DNA from: Monosporascus cannonballus
Taxonomy: Eukaryota; Ascomycota; Sordariomycetes; Xylariales
DNA: 64,000 bases
Reading direction: 5' to 3'
NCBI GenBank assembly: GCA_004154925.1
Contig: QJNS01000077.1
Span: 124,001-188,000 of the forward strand
Shown: positions 1-12,230 of the stretch, in pieces
Layout of the letters: each line of letters begins with the position of its first letter
Numbering within the stretch: the stretch's first letter is position 1
Position numbers and translations under genes: made by a program
Notes under the pieces: generated by a model
The model's input: the letters and a program-made list of their open reading frames with translations, nothing else
Database searches by the model: none
What the model was told of the DNA's origin: nothing

Positions 1-522
1 TATACGACAGCTTCAGCTCCTCGGTTTGGTGTGCGAAACTCAGGACACAAAAAGGAAATCTATGCTAACCCTTGATTCGACTAGCTCGGCCCATACATTT
101 CCACGAAGTCTCCGTTGTTTTGTTTGAATGAAATTGCAATCAGCAACTAGCTTCATTCTTCAAGTGCCTTCGCCTACAACAGGCCATGAGAAGTCTGTAG
201 GAATACAACATATATGGCTAGATAAGCTCGAACCGCTAGAACGGTTCGAGCGCCCACTTTTGGAGTCCAACAGAGTCCAGTTTCTTGTGAGACGTGTATC
301 CTCCTGCGCCGCCCCTGAAGAACTCACTGGTTACTCCAAGAATGTGCCTTTTGTGCTCCGTGCAGGCATAATAGAGTTAGCTGCGCCATTTGCTCTATAG
401 GAAAGCGAATAATACTGGTTATTTGATTTGGCTTGGTAATACTCATTTTTCCGCTAATCGGTACGACAGCTAGGCGATGAGGGTTGGTTGGTCCTTGGCA
501 AATGGCCTACGGAATTACTAAA
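1..522. other. Intergenic, downstream of EED
   Basis: No convincing coding sequence on either strand. Short open frames here lack coding bias and recognisable domains. The right end should contain the 3' UTR of the minus-strand EED gene. Confidence 0.5.
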
Positions 523-2530
523 TTACTGGGTCGACTTCTCCTCATCCACCTTCAGTTTCTTATCCCAGCGTTGCAGGATGATGGCGAGGTTTTTGCTCCC
601 CACAACAACACACCACTCACCAGTGGCGTTCCAGGCTACCTGGCGACCAACGAAGTCCTTAATGGTCAGCTTGCTGGTGGCGTGCGCCTTGATCGCGTCC
701 TCCACTCTCGTCATGTCGTACTTAGCTTCCCAGGACTCCAGGGTTTCCTGAGTGTAGTTATTGTTCAGATCTCCGTGCGTCTGGACATCCAAACTAGTAC
801 TACGCCCCGAGACAACCGAGTCTCTGTCGCTAGCGTCCTTAAGCTTGCTAATGGCGTCTCCCTGTTTCCTATGTCTGATGGGCTGTAGCCATCCTGGACG
901 CTGGATCGGTTGGTTCTTGTCGCGCTCGCTATCGTTCATGTCGAGTATGAAGTTGTGATAGCCGATCAGCCTCGCAAGATCCCAGAAATAGATCTCCGAG
1001 TGCGCATTGCCGAAGGCAAGCACTGGGTTCTTATCCTTTCTGTGAAATAGCTTGAACCTAAGATAGAACTGGTGACCACACCCTGGAGTGTGGAACTGCA
1101 ACAGACGGGCATACTGCGAGCCTGTTGCTGGTGCAAATGCGGACCGCGTTAAGCGTTCCGTATCACTGGTGGTGGGAGCGTCCGATGGACTAGGTATGGG
1201 ATTATCTGACGAGAAACCCTCAATACGCCACAAAACTATGATATCTTCATGGCAAGCTCTCGATAGAACGAGATCCCCGAAGAAGGCAACACTGATTTGA
1301 CGTGTTAAAACCGTTTTTGTCGGGAAAAAAGCTAACTATATACGTACCAGTCGACAATTCCACTATGAACTTCAGAAGTGAAGAAATGGGGATAATGGAT
1401 AACAACGGGCGGTGGGGGATTCTTGTCGGTGGCTCGCGCCGTCGCAAAGTCGGGCAGCGTCCACTTGGGGTCTTGTCAACAGTGTACTCCCATCGAAGTT
1501 AGATGACTCACCAGGCAGACCACGTTATCATGTCCCGCCGAGAGGACGTATCGACCATTATCGTGGAAGGCCTAATACAACAGTCAATGATCACAATCGT
1601 CATAATGTCGGTGGAGGGGTCATACCACTGTGAGCAAGTGTGAGGAGTGCCCTTCGCCAGCGAGGAGAGCCACGCATGGTTGCTTGGCATCCTTCGGATC
1701 GAGGCTCCATATTCGGACCGTAGTGTCATCAGACGCAGAAGCAATGAGGAGGAAATTCGTGGGGGAGGTAGCGAGGTCATTGATTTCCTAGAAGTTGTAA
1801 GTCGTCAATGGCTACCGAAGCTGCATTCATAACTCACTCCCCCGTGGCCGGTTAGCACCTAATGCCCGTTAGCTAGGAGTTCGTCCTACTTATGCTTCAC
1901 CCGCAGGAATCGCTTGTCTCTGACCTTCACGAGCTTTCCTTCAATGACGTCGTAAACTTTGACTTTAGCATCCCTCCCCGCTATACACAAGTAGGGAGCT
2001 TCAGTTTCCGGATCCTTGGTCCAGGTACAGCTGCAGTTCATAGCTTCTTTCTACCCACAGTTAGTTAATAAAGTTGCATAAGACAGTGGGCAGCTCACAT
2101 CGTCATCTCTGAAGAGCCGCACAAGTTCATAAGCGGGGCTGGCGCTGCTGGACAATCGATAGACCACAACCTTGAGAGAACAATTAGACTAGTCCCGAGT
2201 GAATGCGTTTCAAGAGTACTCACATGCTTCTTGCTGACTGCAGCGAAGACTGGATCGTGCGACTCGTCCCCATAGGGATAGAACTTGACATCGAAGAACT
2301 CTGTGAACTACAGTTAGCAAGCTGTAATCGACGCATTCGTCGACGAAGTGAGACTTACCAGTATCTTGATCATCGGACGACAAGTACTGGAAATCATCCT
2401 GTAAGATGAAATGTCAACGGTCATGCCGAGCTATAGAAGTGCGTGCTTGCCAGTTCGACCTCACCTCAAATCCAATAGATGCTTTCAAGCGGGGAAGATC
2501 CCACTCGTCGTTATTGATTGTTGAAGGCAT
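523..2530 (-). CDS. EED: Polycomb repressive complex 2 subunit EED (WD40)
   Basis: Spliced model, 502 aa, ten exons: 2465-2530, 2359-2398, 2224-2300, 2099-2170, 1925-2050, 1838-1858, 1626-1787, 1512-1571, 1348-1463, 523-1291 (complement). All junctions are GT-AG and in phase; the total is 503 codons including the stop. The protein is a WD40 propeller with the ESC/EED signature: a YPYGDESHDPVFA-type first blade, LTGHGGEINDLA, a blade with IASASDDTTVRIW, then FYGD-type VAFFGDLVLSRACHEDIIVLW and a final VAWNATGEWCVVVG blade. EED family proteins bind H3K27me3 and activate the EZH2/KMT6 methyltransferase, so the genome probably makes facultative heterochromatin. An insertion of about 60 polar residues (rich in S, D, K and N) lies before the last blade. 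The start is the first ATG of an exon reading MPSTINNDEW. Identity is strong. The smallest exons (40 and 21 nt) are inferred from splice sites and phase and are the least certain part. Confidence 0.9.
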
Positions 2531-4512
2531 CGCGTGGATTCGTCATGCATGCTCCAATGCAAGCCGCAGCCTCTCTTGCCCCCGAGTCCGCTGGTAGTGG
2601 AGCGTAGTCTTAACCTAGATACGGCCGATGTAGATTGTCCCGTTTTGGTAAGGGATTATACTTATCGCTTTATGCGGGTAGCTTGATTGTTTGACATAGG
2701 TAGTATATCGGAGATAATTACGGCCTTTTCCTCAATTTCCAAATCTTCCTGGAGGGGGAGAGTTGGCGACTGTACTATCTGTTCAATCTTTCCTATAGGT
2801 GCATATTGCACTATTAGGATGTCTTTACCAACGCGTAACCTTCAATGCGATAGTTTCATACGCGTTGGAGCGTATCTATCCAAGCCACATGTGGCTTGGA
2901 CCTTCGCCAGAAATGCTTGTGCACCCATGCGGGTCGCAGATAAACCGCAACCTTTAGCGGACGGTCACACGTCCAAACTTCAATACCTGTATAGTTTTCT
3001 TAACTATACATCTGGATATAGTGACTTCTATTAATTTCGAAGCGCTTATGATAATTATTAACCTGTAAAATACTCAGTAGTCAAAAAGTCATGTCGAGAT
3101 ATCAAGACGCTATGGTATTATGCCGTACATTAATAATTGGGGGTGCGATTTTTCCATTGTTGTGCAAATTCGATGCCACCTACCTGGCACCCAAGCACCC
3201 CCAAGCTCACTGAATCAGCCCTTCCAACAACATGTCGTGCTCCGTATTTCGTCGGATCCGTACCTCTTCGCAAACCGTGGGGGAGCCGTTCACACAATTC
3301 CTACAGAAACCAAGAACAAACAGGAAGGAAATTGTATAAGTTTCGTGAAAGTTCTGTTCTACTTCGGCATAGGATGGGAATCGTCCACATTGCATGCTAA
3401 CATGCCAAGACTACAATGCTTGCCGTAGATCCAAGTCTACGGAATCCAATGGAGATTGCCGGGCAATTCTTCCTTCTTCTGACATCAAACTTGAAATTGC
3501 AAGCCATCGTTTGCCAAAAATGGTCTCCTGCAGCGCTGTTTGTGCTGATGATTGTTTCTATACTGGCAATCATACATAGTGAGAAGAGAGAGGGAGAGCG
3601 TGACCAAGACGAGAGCGTGACAGATCACACCTTTTCCAACATTATCAATCTCGTCATTGCAACATGCCCACATCACTGCAACCAGGCAGAGACGGGGTGC
3701 ACACGTACTTGCAGGCTCGTTCCCGGGGTTTTGCGAACGCCACCACAGAGACAGTCACAAATATGTCAACGAGCTGGACCTTACCTAGGTAAGTTAGACC
3801 ACGCGTGAAGTTACCGGCACACAAGGGGGAAAGCAAGGGTCATTTCGACGGCGCCGGTGCCTGTTTTAGAGGTGCATTGGCGTCAACTTCAGCCGCACCG
3901 CTATTTTGGTTGCGTCGCTAGTATTTCTATCTCAAACCAGGATAAGCAGGCCGCGAGGACCCCTACCTATGCCGGGATAAGGATTATATCTGTCTGTGTA
4001 CGTAGTATAACGATAGATATTTTCAGCAAGACGCGGCGGAACCGCCGGTTTCAAGAGACAAGAATGCCAATATCGTATCTGCGTACGCGAGAGCGCCTTT
4101 AGTGTATAAGAACACCTGAACGGCAATCAGCTAACGTGCGTGTACGAGATGGGGCACAGGCGTCACCGACGTAATGCCGGTGCATATGCCAAAACCCCGA
4201 ATGTCGTCTGGAGAGCATAGGATTATTCCTTATAATCACCCATTGGCCTCAATGCGGCCCGAGTAACGAAGATCAGAGAACTTGCCCTAGGCTTATAAAG
4301 GAGGACTGCATTGGGCAGCCAATCAGCGCTTTCCGATGGATGCTACTCAGCACAGCACGGCAGAATCGAATTCAATCTAATATTCATCAACAAAGAGAGT
4401 TTACACATTTTGATTTGTGATCCCCAATTGCACCGGCTCACACTCTCATCGAAGCATCCGTATGCATTCAGACCGCGTCATTGCATTGGGAAGAAGGGAG
4501 ACAACGAAACCC
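2531..4512. other. Gene-poor upstream region of EED
   Basis: Mixed-composition, locally AT-rich DNA with only short open frames in random phases. I see no domain, no plausible exon chain and no tRNA. The left edge should include the EED promoter and 5' UTR. Confidence 0.4.
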
Positions 4513-4520
4513 CTTTCAAT

Positions 4521-4732
4521 TAGGGTTTGCACTAACCACCCACCCACGCTACCCACCAGTACCCACGGATGATATTTTCAATCATATATAAGTAATAAAG
4601 GCCTGTAGATAATAATAGGCTGCTTTTATAATAGTTATATCTAGGTAACCAGAAGCATTAGGCTTTTATGGCGTATTACTTTACGTTGTGGGTAGTGAAT
4701 GGGTACCCATTGGGTACCCATTGCAAACCCTA
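4521..4732. mobile_element. Non-autonomous hAT-like MITE with 8-bp target-site duplication
   Basis: The ends are perfect 11-bp inverted repeats: TAGGGTTTGCA at 4521-4531 and TGCAAACCCTA at 4722-4732. They are flanked by an exact 8-bp direct repeat CTTTCAAT (4513-4520 and 4733-4740). Subterminal copies of CTACCCAC-type motifs lie on both sides and the middle is AT-rich with no open frame. An 8-bp duplication with T/CAGGG-type termini is the hallmark of the hAT superfamily. At 212 bp with no transposase, it is a miniature derivative that needs a transposase supplied elsewhere. The exact duplication suggests a fairly recent insertion. Confidence 0.88.
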
Positions 4733-4740
4733 CTTTCAAT

Positions 4741-7700
4741 ATCTCCCCTACGTTAGGAGATGAATGGCTGTTTATCCCTAAAGGTAACCTGACAGTGTGC
4801 TATGCATCATCAACACGTTGAGGTCTGAGACGGTTATCGAGATTCCCCAACTTGTTGTCGGTTCTTGGCTATACGTTATACTACCTAGGAAGCTGGTTTA
4901 CTCATGACCAAATACTTGAGAATATCTGCTAGCCAAGTCGTTGATAAGAACCGATGACTTTTAGGATGTTGTAAGACCTTGTAGGGAGGTAGCGAATGTC
5001 AAGGGGTACAATGTAGGCTCGTAACTGGTCTTACACAGAACGTATAATTATAAAGTATATAATACGGCGAACGCCCGTATCTTGAGCCTACGTGTCTGAT
5101 GTTGCTGCTTCATCTATCCGTAGGTTGATGGGCTGTCTCGCCTATTCGGCGCTTATGCACTGCCGCAACGGTCCTAGATAGCCGCTCACACTAGGTGTGC
5201 GGGAAATATGCCGTGGCTTGTTTGACAGCCGTTAGGTTCCGTTTAATATATTTGATGGTACTGCTAGCGCAATATCTTTGAGGAATGGGTACCTTCGACA
5301 TCTGTTGATCAGTAATCAGCCACGAGCCCGTCACCTGGATTTTGACCGCCGGGGCTTGTGGTTACGGAGCTCGGTAACTTGTGTCGAGGGGACCCGGAAC
5401 TGCCTGGCGTCTCTTTTCAACGCAATATACAACAGTACCCTGTAGGTACGTATGGAGCATGAGCGGCGATCCCGCGCAATGTCCTCATGTTCGGCAGCTG
5501 TTCAATCCCAGTAGCAGATCCCAGGGGTTCGGTTCCGGTCCGACCTCGAGAATGGAGAACTCGAGGCTGTGGCATGGCGCATTGGGCCCGTTGGCGGCAG
5601 AAGCGGCGTTCCCAGGACTCTGGATGCAGTCAAGGGGGTCAAGGTCAAGTCAACTTCCAAACCCGGTAGTCAGCTAGCACCCCAGCATTAAGTCGGCCCT
5701 GCCAGAATCCTTGTCTCGCAAGCAATACCCAAAACGTCGAAATTCTCCGCTTTCCAAATGAGAACGTCGTCTGGCCAGATTAAACCCTGGGTAGGGACAC
5801 TGCAGATGGACTCAAGATTCAGCAGCGAACAACGAGAGTGAGAATTGCATACTTACGTAACTACCAACAAATAGCCAGCTAACTTAGAGGAGAGGGAGTT
5901 CAAAATTATAAGCAACATACCTAGCAGTTCGTATATTTGGTAATCCTACTTGATCAACACGATAGGCCTTTGGCTCTAGAGCTATACATGTATCTATCTG
6001 TCAGCAAATCCGCTCAAGGACGAATGTAATGTAAATATATAAGGCAGTTGAGCGACTTGAAGGGCCCCTAGTCACAACAGGTAGGTTAGGAATCTGAATT
6101 CCCCTTTTGGGGACACTTCCAAGTTTCGGTTGTAAGAACAAGAAGTGAGTCTGTCCGTTCCCTATCGGGTGTCGTAATAACCTTAACGCAGCACTGGGTG
6201 ATCGCTGCTGCAGGCATTTACGGGGATTTAATTTCCTTTGCATACTCCTACACTGTATGTGACTTCAATTGGGTAGCATCGCTAGGGTTGTCGTTACCCC
6301 CAGAGTGTCGTCTCCTGGGTCCGAGCGTTATAGCGTCGTTCTGGCCCGCCAGCCCCAAGAAGCCAAGCCAGAGTTTTGACAGGTTAACGTTAGTTCCCCT
6401 CCAGGGGTCCCACACATTCTGCGAGTATTCGGGGGAAGGGACCCTTGCTCGTATCAATCATCAGTGATCGAGCGCCCTTTTTCCATCGCGAACAAAATGA
6501 GCCTACGTAGCGAAGACATACATACATAGTGCGGAAAAAGCCGCTCCATTCCTATATACTAGGTAGGTATCAGTGAAGAGGAGGTTCGGTATTGATGGTG
6601 CAAACTTATACCCTGGTAGGTACAAGTAACCCTTGGCTAGTAGTCATATGAGGGAGGTATGGTTGAATGCGGAGCACCTGGGACCTAGGTTGATTAACCT
6701 TTTAATCGCGTCCCTCTTTTTGCTTTTTAATTCACCCATGGTGTACAGTTTCGTCAATTGCTGGGCTTGGATAATTCTCGCCTCCTGCTTAAAAGCTCCT
6801 CGAATGAGTAGCTACCATGTTGTATTTCCCTTACATTATCAAAATACCCCGTTACAAAAGCAGCAATGGACATGGATTATGCTCTCAATTGCCCGCCTGC
6901 AACCGAATTGGCAAATGGAATTACGTCTGCGCGGAAGCGGTCCATGATCCCCTTCATAAGACCTCAACTACCCACCCTTCGAAGTCTCATCCAGAGATCT
7001 CTTCCACGCTTCTTACATAGCTGCAGTCTTCAAGCATCTTCCTTGGACTAGCACTCACCTCTGCCCGCGGGAGAGTACCCACAAACGCCACACTGTTAGG
7101 CCTTCTTGACACAGAAAAGCCCCTTCATCTGCGGATAGTCCAGTTCATACACTAGCGGCCTCGCTTCCCACTTCTCTTTCTATTTCCGTGACGCTCTTCG
7201 CCCCGTAACAAGTTCATCGACGGCCCTCTGACTTACAGCAACGAGCGACGGTGTTTCCGTTATCGGTTGTTTACCTATCGTCTGATCCCCGGTCAGCCCT
7301 GTAAAGAGTCCCGCCCCAGATATCGCCTCCCTCCCCCACTGCCCGCCCCGACTTCAACGCCCCGGTCCTTTCTGAGTGGCTACCGTTAGCAGCAGTGTAG
7401 CACGTCCATTCCGTCCACGACTGCACTGACCCGAGGGACTAAAGACTGTTGTGACACTCGGCTGGTCACTAGCTGGTCAATTCGTGGGACCTGTGGTATA
7501 TGTAGAATATACTTAAGTGGCGCTCCCTATAGTCTCCTGTGTATAACCGCTCTCGCAGTCTCTCCGTACCTGTTGGGATATTACGCGAGCCTCTCCCATC
7601 GGTGCCTTGTGTTACATCACTGCCTTCCGACGGTGACGGCGGGATCTCTGTCATACAGGACTCGGCTATCCAGAGACATCTCGTTGGCTGGTCCACCTGA

Positions 7701-7984
7701 ACTTTTCCCTAATTGTCTTGAACAGCCGACGCCGCCAGGCCAGTCTCGCGAAACACGGGTTCGGAACTTCCCACCCTGGTCCCAGCTCGTTTTAGAGGAC
7801 TATCACTGCGCAGCACGGTTTCCACGCACACGCCATCCTCGATCCACGACTTGGCGTTCTCCGCAACGACCATTCTCGCCAACTACATCTGACCGCCCGT
7901 TGCATGTTGGCTTATGGAGAGAGGATTCCTCCCCGTTGAAGAGTATCTAGCATCGTCTAGGGCGCTGGATATATCACCAATCTC
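4741..7984. other. Gene-poor region, pyrimidine-rich leader before the PAS gene
   Basis: From 4741 to about 7000 I find no supportable gene. From about 7040 to 7980 the plus strand is C/T-rich with many CT runs, as in long 5' UTRs or promoters of filamentous-fungal regulatory genes. An open frame of 125 codons at 7573-7950 has no recognisable domain. It may be a leader open frame of the PAS gene. Confidence 0.4.
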
Positions 7985-9995
7985 ATGGAGCAGACTTTCA
8001 TCACTATACACAGTGAGTATACCCGAGTGAGGGGGAGGGAGAGAGAGTGACGGATCTTCTTATTGCGCCTCTGCCCGAACAGCTTGGTGGTTGGCTAATA
8101 TCTCTCGCGTCTCACAGACCTCGATCCGGATGCCACTGTCCTCTTCGTCTCAGAGTCAGTCACCGATATACTAGGGTATCATCCTTCAGAGGTGCAGGGC
8201 AAATCATGCTTCGACTACTTCCACCCAGATGAAGTGCCTTTTGCGCGCTCAGTACATAGTAGGGGTGTACTGCTTGACAAGGCAGCTGTCCTCCACTATG
8301 CTCGAATTATGTCAAAAGATGGTCAATGGATCAGCTGCGAATGCTGCTTCACGGTAGTTCACGATGTCCTGATGGCATGTACTAGTATCTACCGCCGGAG
8401 CCATAAGCAGGAGAGTATGTAACCCTAGAAAGCCCTACTTGTTCAGGGACAGGGGTTCTAACATGTCTATAGGAAGAGCAATCGAGGCCCCACATATTCG
8501 CCGTCTTTTCTCGTCTTCGCCCAGGGATCCGCGGTATCATATGCTTGAACACTTGTCGCCCAAATTCAAGATGCCGCCGATGGAGAGGGAACCACGCGCG
8601 GCCTTAATCCTTAACCGATTTACTAGAAGCTTGACAGTTATGTTTGCGACTAATGCCGTCGCATCAATTCTCGGGGTGACTCCGGACGAGATCCAGGGAA
8701 TGAGTTTCTGGGAGTGTGTCGCAGAGAACTGTGTGAGGGACGCGATTAATTGCTTGGAGAGTGCGAAAGCCAACGACTCGATCGCCTATCTGCGCTTTTG
8801 GTCTAGGGACCCTCGAAGGGAAGAAGATTTTGAAGCCGAGGATGAGGAAGATCTACAAGGCGGGGAGAGTGCGGAAGGCCGCAATAGCAACAGCAGTGGC
8901 TCGGATGGTGGTGTGCAGCTGAGCAATGCCATGGATATAGTCTCGGACGACTTGGCATATTCCGGTATGAGAGTAGAGTCATCTTCGGGACACGGACGAT
9001 CCGGGGGTCCGGGGCTCGGCCGTCTCCGCTCGTCTTCGTCTCACCCCGGGTCTCGGTCCGGACCTCACACGGCCCGGGCTACCCGGGCAATTCCGCCGCA
9101 GGGCGACGGGCTTCAACAGCAATCAATTCTCCCTCAGCGACCCGAAAGCCGCCCCCGTCGGCGCCGGCCGAACCCTTCAATTGAGCTTGAGGCTGTTGTG
9201 TCTTGCACTTCTGACGGTCTCGTGGTTGTCTTACGAAAAGCCAGGCCGCCGATACCCGCCCCTCATCCACCGTTACTCCCCGTCGATTATTACGAGAACG
9301 GATTATTCGCGGCTCCCTGGAGCGAAGAGCCAGTCAACGCTGTCTATCCGGTCGAGCGGTTCCACACATTCCGGCCACCTCTGCTCACACAGCATATGCC
9401 TCTGCAAGAGCACGTAAAAGACGCTGGAGGACCACCCATTGAACAGCTGATGCGGGCTATCCGCGATGTCGCTGTATTTGCTTGGGCACTAGTGGGAATA
9501 AATGGAAACCTCTCGCAGTATAGCCGAGGGATACCGAGAGGGGATGCACAGCCTCAAGTTGGGAAGGTCCAGTATCCGGGCGTTGAATCCCAAGCCTCCA
9601 GACAATGGCCAGGTTCTCTGGTCGTGAATCCACACACATCCCAAAACGGAGCGTTTGCAACACACTATATGCCGCGGTTCACTGCCGAGGCGCCACAATG
9701 TTACAGCTGTACCCCTAACGGGTTCAATAGCACAAATTTTGCGTACACTAATCCGCCTGCATGGCTGCATTCAACTCCGTACACGACGATACCTCAACCG
9801 CTGGCGCCATTTCCCCACGCGCAACAAGCAGCGCCACAAGTACTACCGCGCCCCTATCCTGGTGGTGCCCCACACCCACAAGAACCGTGGGCAGACGCCC
9901 CGCCGTCCTACATGCAGCAAGGCGCATACTCTAATCCCACTTCCCAGTCATATTCGCCTACCGATTCCCACGGCTACAGGAATCCGTGGCAGTAG
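7985..9995 (+). CDS. PAS-domain protein (two PAS folds)
   Basis: Model of 615 aa from exons 7985-8012, 8118-8414 and 8473-9995, all GT-AG and in phase. The first PAS fold occupies about residues 8-105 (LDPDATVLFVSESVTDILGY, then GKSCFDYFHPDE). The second starts near residue 155 (ALILNRFTRSLTVMFATN, then GVTPDEIQGMSFWE). The cysteine motif of flavin-binding LOV domains is absent, so it should not be a blue-light LOV sensor. The second PAS appears split: its last strands (SIELEAVVSCTSDGLVVVL) come only after a roughly 100-residue acidic, serine- and arginine-rich insert. The C-terminal 200 residues are rich in Pro, Gln, Tyr and Ser. No DNA-binding domain is visible. It may be a signalling scaffold or transcriptional cofactor; the precise role is unknown. 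The ATG reads MEQTFITIH and is followed by a 105-nt intron. Confidence 0.8.
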
Positions 9996-11116
9996 GAGAC
10001 GCTTCTCTCTGTCGTCGTGATGTACCTAACTCTGCTATATGTTATGGTGTTTCGGAATGACTCGCTAAGATTGGGACGTGATAGGGGGCGTTCGGCGAAA
10101 GGGAAAAGCGGCTAAGATTTGTCATAATGTTTTTGGCATCGTACTCATCCCAGAACGAGGGAAGATCTCCCTCGACTTACTCAATTAGCGTAATTGGATA
10201 TTGGATTGCCAAACAGGATTGAAGACTTGATTAGTATCGTTCGGGCAGGTACGAAACTCAACGGGTCATATCATACAGGATTGTTTGGGGCCTCTGTTCG
10301 TTAAAGCACGGGATATCCAAGAGGACGGGCCGTTAGAAGTGGGATAGAGCAAAGGGAACTCGATAGGAAGAGGCAAATACCAGTGTTGGAATTCCCTGCA
10401 TGATCTGTAGGAAAAGGACATACTTGCGAAGATGCTGTACAATGTATGTCCTTAGACTTACCTTAAGTCTTTGACGACTCGACGAGGACACGGAAACACG
10501 TTACCGAATAAGACTCTGGACAAATAATTTGGACACCCCCACATCCCAATACTAAAGCTTCCCCGATTTCGATAGCACCCTTTTTCTAACCTGCAATAAA
10601 TCAACAACGCATCGACGATAATAATTTCTGTATTAGTAGTATTATAAGAAGCAAAAGGTAGAGGTTGCGGTAGATGTTTCGGAATATTTCTGCGATTTTT
10701 TTAGGTTAGATTCCGTATAAGTAGATACGGTTGTTGATATGGGGTGTCGGAGTGTGGGTGGTGGGATGTCCCCAACTATTTTGTCCAGAGCCTGCCGAAG
10801 CCATCAAGCAGGGGGTTAATTCGTGGGGCCGCAGGGGAGCTTGGACCACTTGGGGACTGATTCAGGAAACCGTGCCCTGTGCGCAGGCACTGAAGCTAGC
10901 AGGTACACACAATACAGCAGTTGGTACTGACATACGTAGCTACAGCTTGGCCGACTGCTACTAAAGAATATCGTCGTAGCCATCCACCTTTACCCCTTCA
11001 ACTTTACAAAGTGCTCCGTTCGAGGGTAAAAGAAAGCGCAACTAATGCTCTGAGTCTGGCTTCTTTCGGGACTGCGATCCTCTCAGCTGTTAACCCGAGT
11101 GAAACCTCGACCGAAG
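9996..11116. other. Intergenic between PAS gene and YIP4
   Basis: This contains the 3' UTR of the PAS gene, a 277-bp inverted-repeat element (listed separately) and the YIP4 promoter. No coding sequence is supported. Confidence 0.45.
10514..10790. mobile_element. Short terminal-inverted-repeat element (MITE-like)
   Basis: The left end reads CTCTGGACAAATAATTTGG, then ACACCCCC. The reverse complement of the right end reads CTCTGGACAAAATAGTTGGG, then GACATCCC. The two ends align over about 28 bp with a few mismatches and a one-base indel. The 277-bp body has no open frame. No clean target-site duplication is visible, so the boundaries are approximate. The termini resemble those of the element at 42541-42793 and suggest a Tc1/mariner-like or related MITE family. 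The superfamily is an inference. Confidence 0.6.
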
Positions 11117-12230
11117 ATGGCGTCCTCGGGCCATCCCTACGATACTCCAAGAACAGAGGAGGATGATCTAATTGACCCTGATGATGGTGAGGGGATGCCC
11201 TTTCGTCTCCGTTATGCTGTCTTTGTAGCCCCCTAATATGCCCCGCCGAGAGGCTAATGCATGCGCCGACAGCCGACCTCAACGACTTCGACGACCCCAT
11301 CTCGACGAGCCAGTCCCAGCGACAGCCCCTGACTGGCAATATTGGCAGAAACCCCTCGTCGGCGTCGTCGTCGCGGCCGCTGAACGAGAGCTACCTGACG
11401 TCGCGGATCCCGGGCGAGGACCGCAGCGCGCCGCAGAACACCATCGACGAGACGGTGTGGGAGACGCTGCGGCGGGACCTACTGGCCGTGTGGTCCAAGA
11501 TGCGCGAGGTGCTGTACCCGCGCTATCTGTTCGGGGGCACCATGTTCGAGAGCGCCGGGGGGCTGCGCGGCGCCTACGCCAACCTGCGCGGCGCCGGCAT
11601 CACTGGCGCCCGCGACGAGCTCGCCGGGCTCGCCGGCCGCGTCATGGACCCCGAGAGCCTGCTGAACCAGAACAACATGACCCCCGGCCTGCGCAACTGG
11701 GACATGTGGGGGCCCCTCATCTTCTGCCTGCTGCTGTCCCTGCTGCTCAGCTTCCGCGCCAAGGACGACCAGAAGGACCTCGTCTTCAGCGGCGTCTTCG
11801 CCCTCGTCTGGATCGGCGAGGCCGTCGTCACTCTGCAGATCAAGCTGCTAGGCGGGAACATGTGAGTTAATAATTTTTATACCCCAACCCGGCAATCCCC
11901 TCTCCTACCTCTTTTAAGGCATCCGAGGAAATGTCGATATATGTATGGGTCACGCTGACGGTGGGAATCGCGAACAACAGCTCCTTCGCGCAGAGCGTGT
12001 GCATCATTGGGTACACGCTTTTCCCGCTCGTCATCGCGTCGATGCTATCGGCCATCGGCATCAGCACTATCGTCAGGATCCCTGTCTACATAGTCCTGGT
12101 GTGCTGGTCGCTGGCCGCCGGCGTCAGCATCCTGGGCGGTAGCGGCGTCGTGAAGAACAGGGTCGGCATCGCCGTCTACCCGCTGGTCCTGTTCTACCTG
12201 GGTCTGGGCTGCCTCTGCTTCATCAGCTAG
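11117..12230 (+). CDS. YIP4: Yip1-family Golgi membrane protein (Yip4/YIPF6-like)
   Basis: Model of 302 aa from exons 11117-11186, 11273-11861 and 11981-12230. The last junction restores the conserved stretch LLGGNISFAQSVCIIGYTLF, which shows that the continuous open frame at 11931-11980 is intron. The N-terminal half is acidic, polar and cytosolic. The C-terminal half has about five membrane segments starting near residue 170 (WDMWGPLIFCLLLSLLLSF). YIPF6/Yip4 proteins bind Rab GTPases and act in Golgi and ER-Golgi membrane traffic. The gene converges with RRN11. The acceptor of the first intron is chosen so that the phase closes; nearby alternatives exist, so the junction near residue 24 is the weak point. 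Confidence 0.88.

Noticed and set aside
11862..11980. Open frame extending YIP4 exon 3 upstream (MSIYVWVTLTVGIANNS)
   Set aside because: The conserved NISFAQSVCIIG junction and phase show this to be intron sequence.
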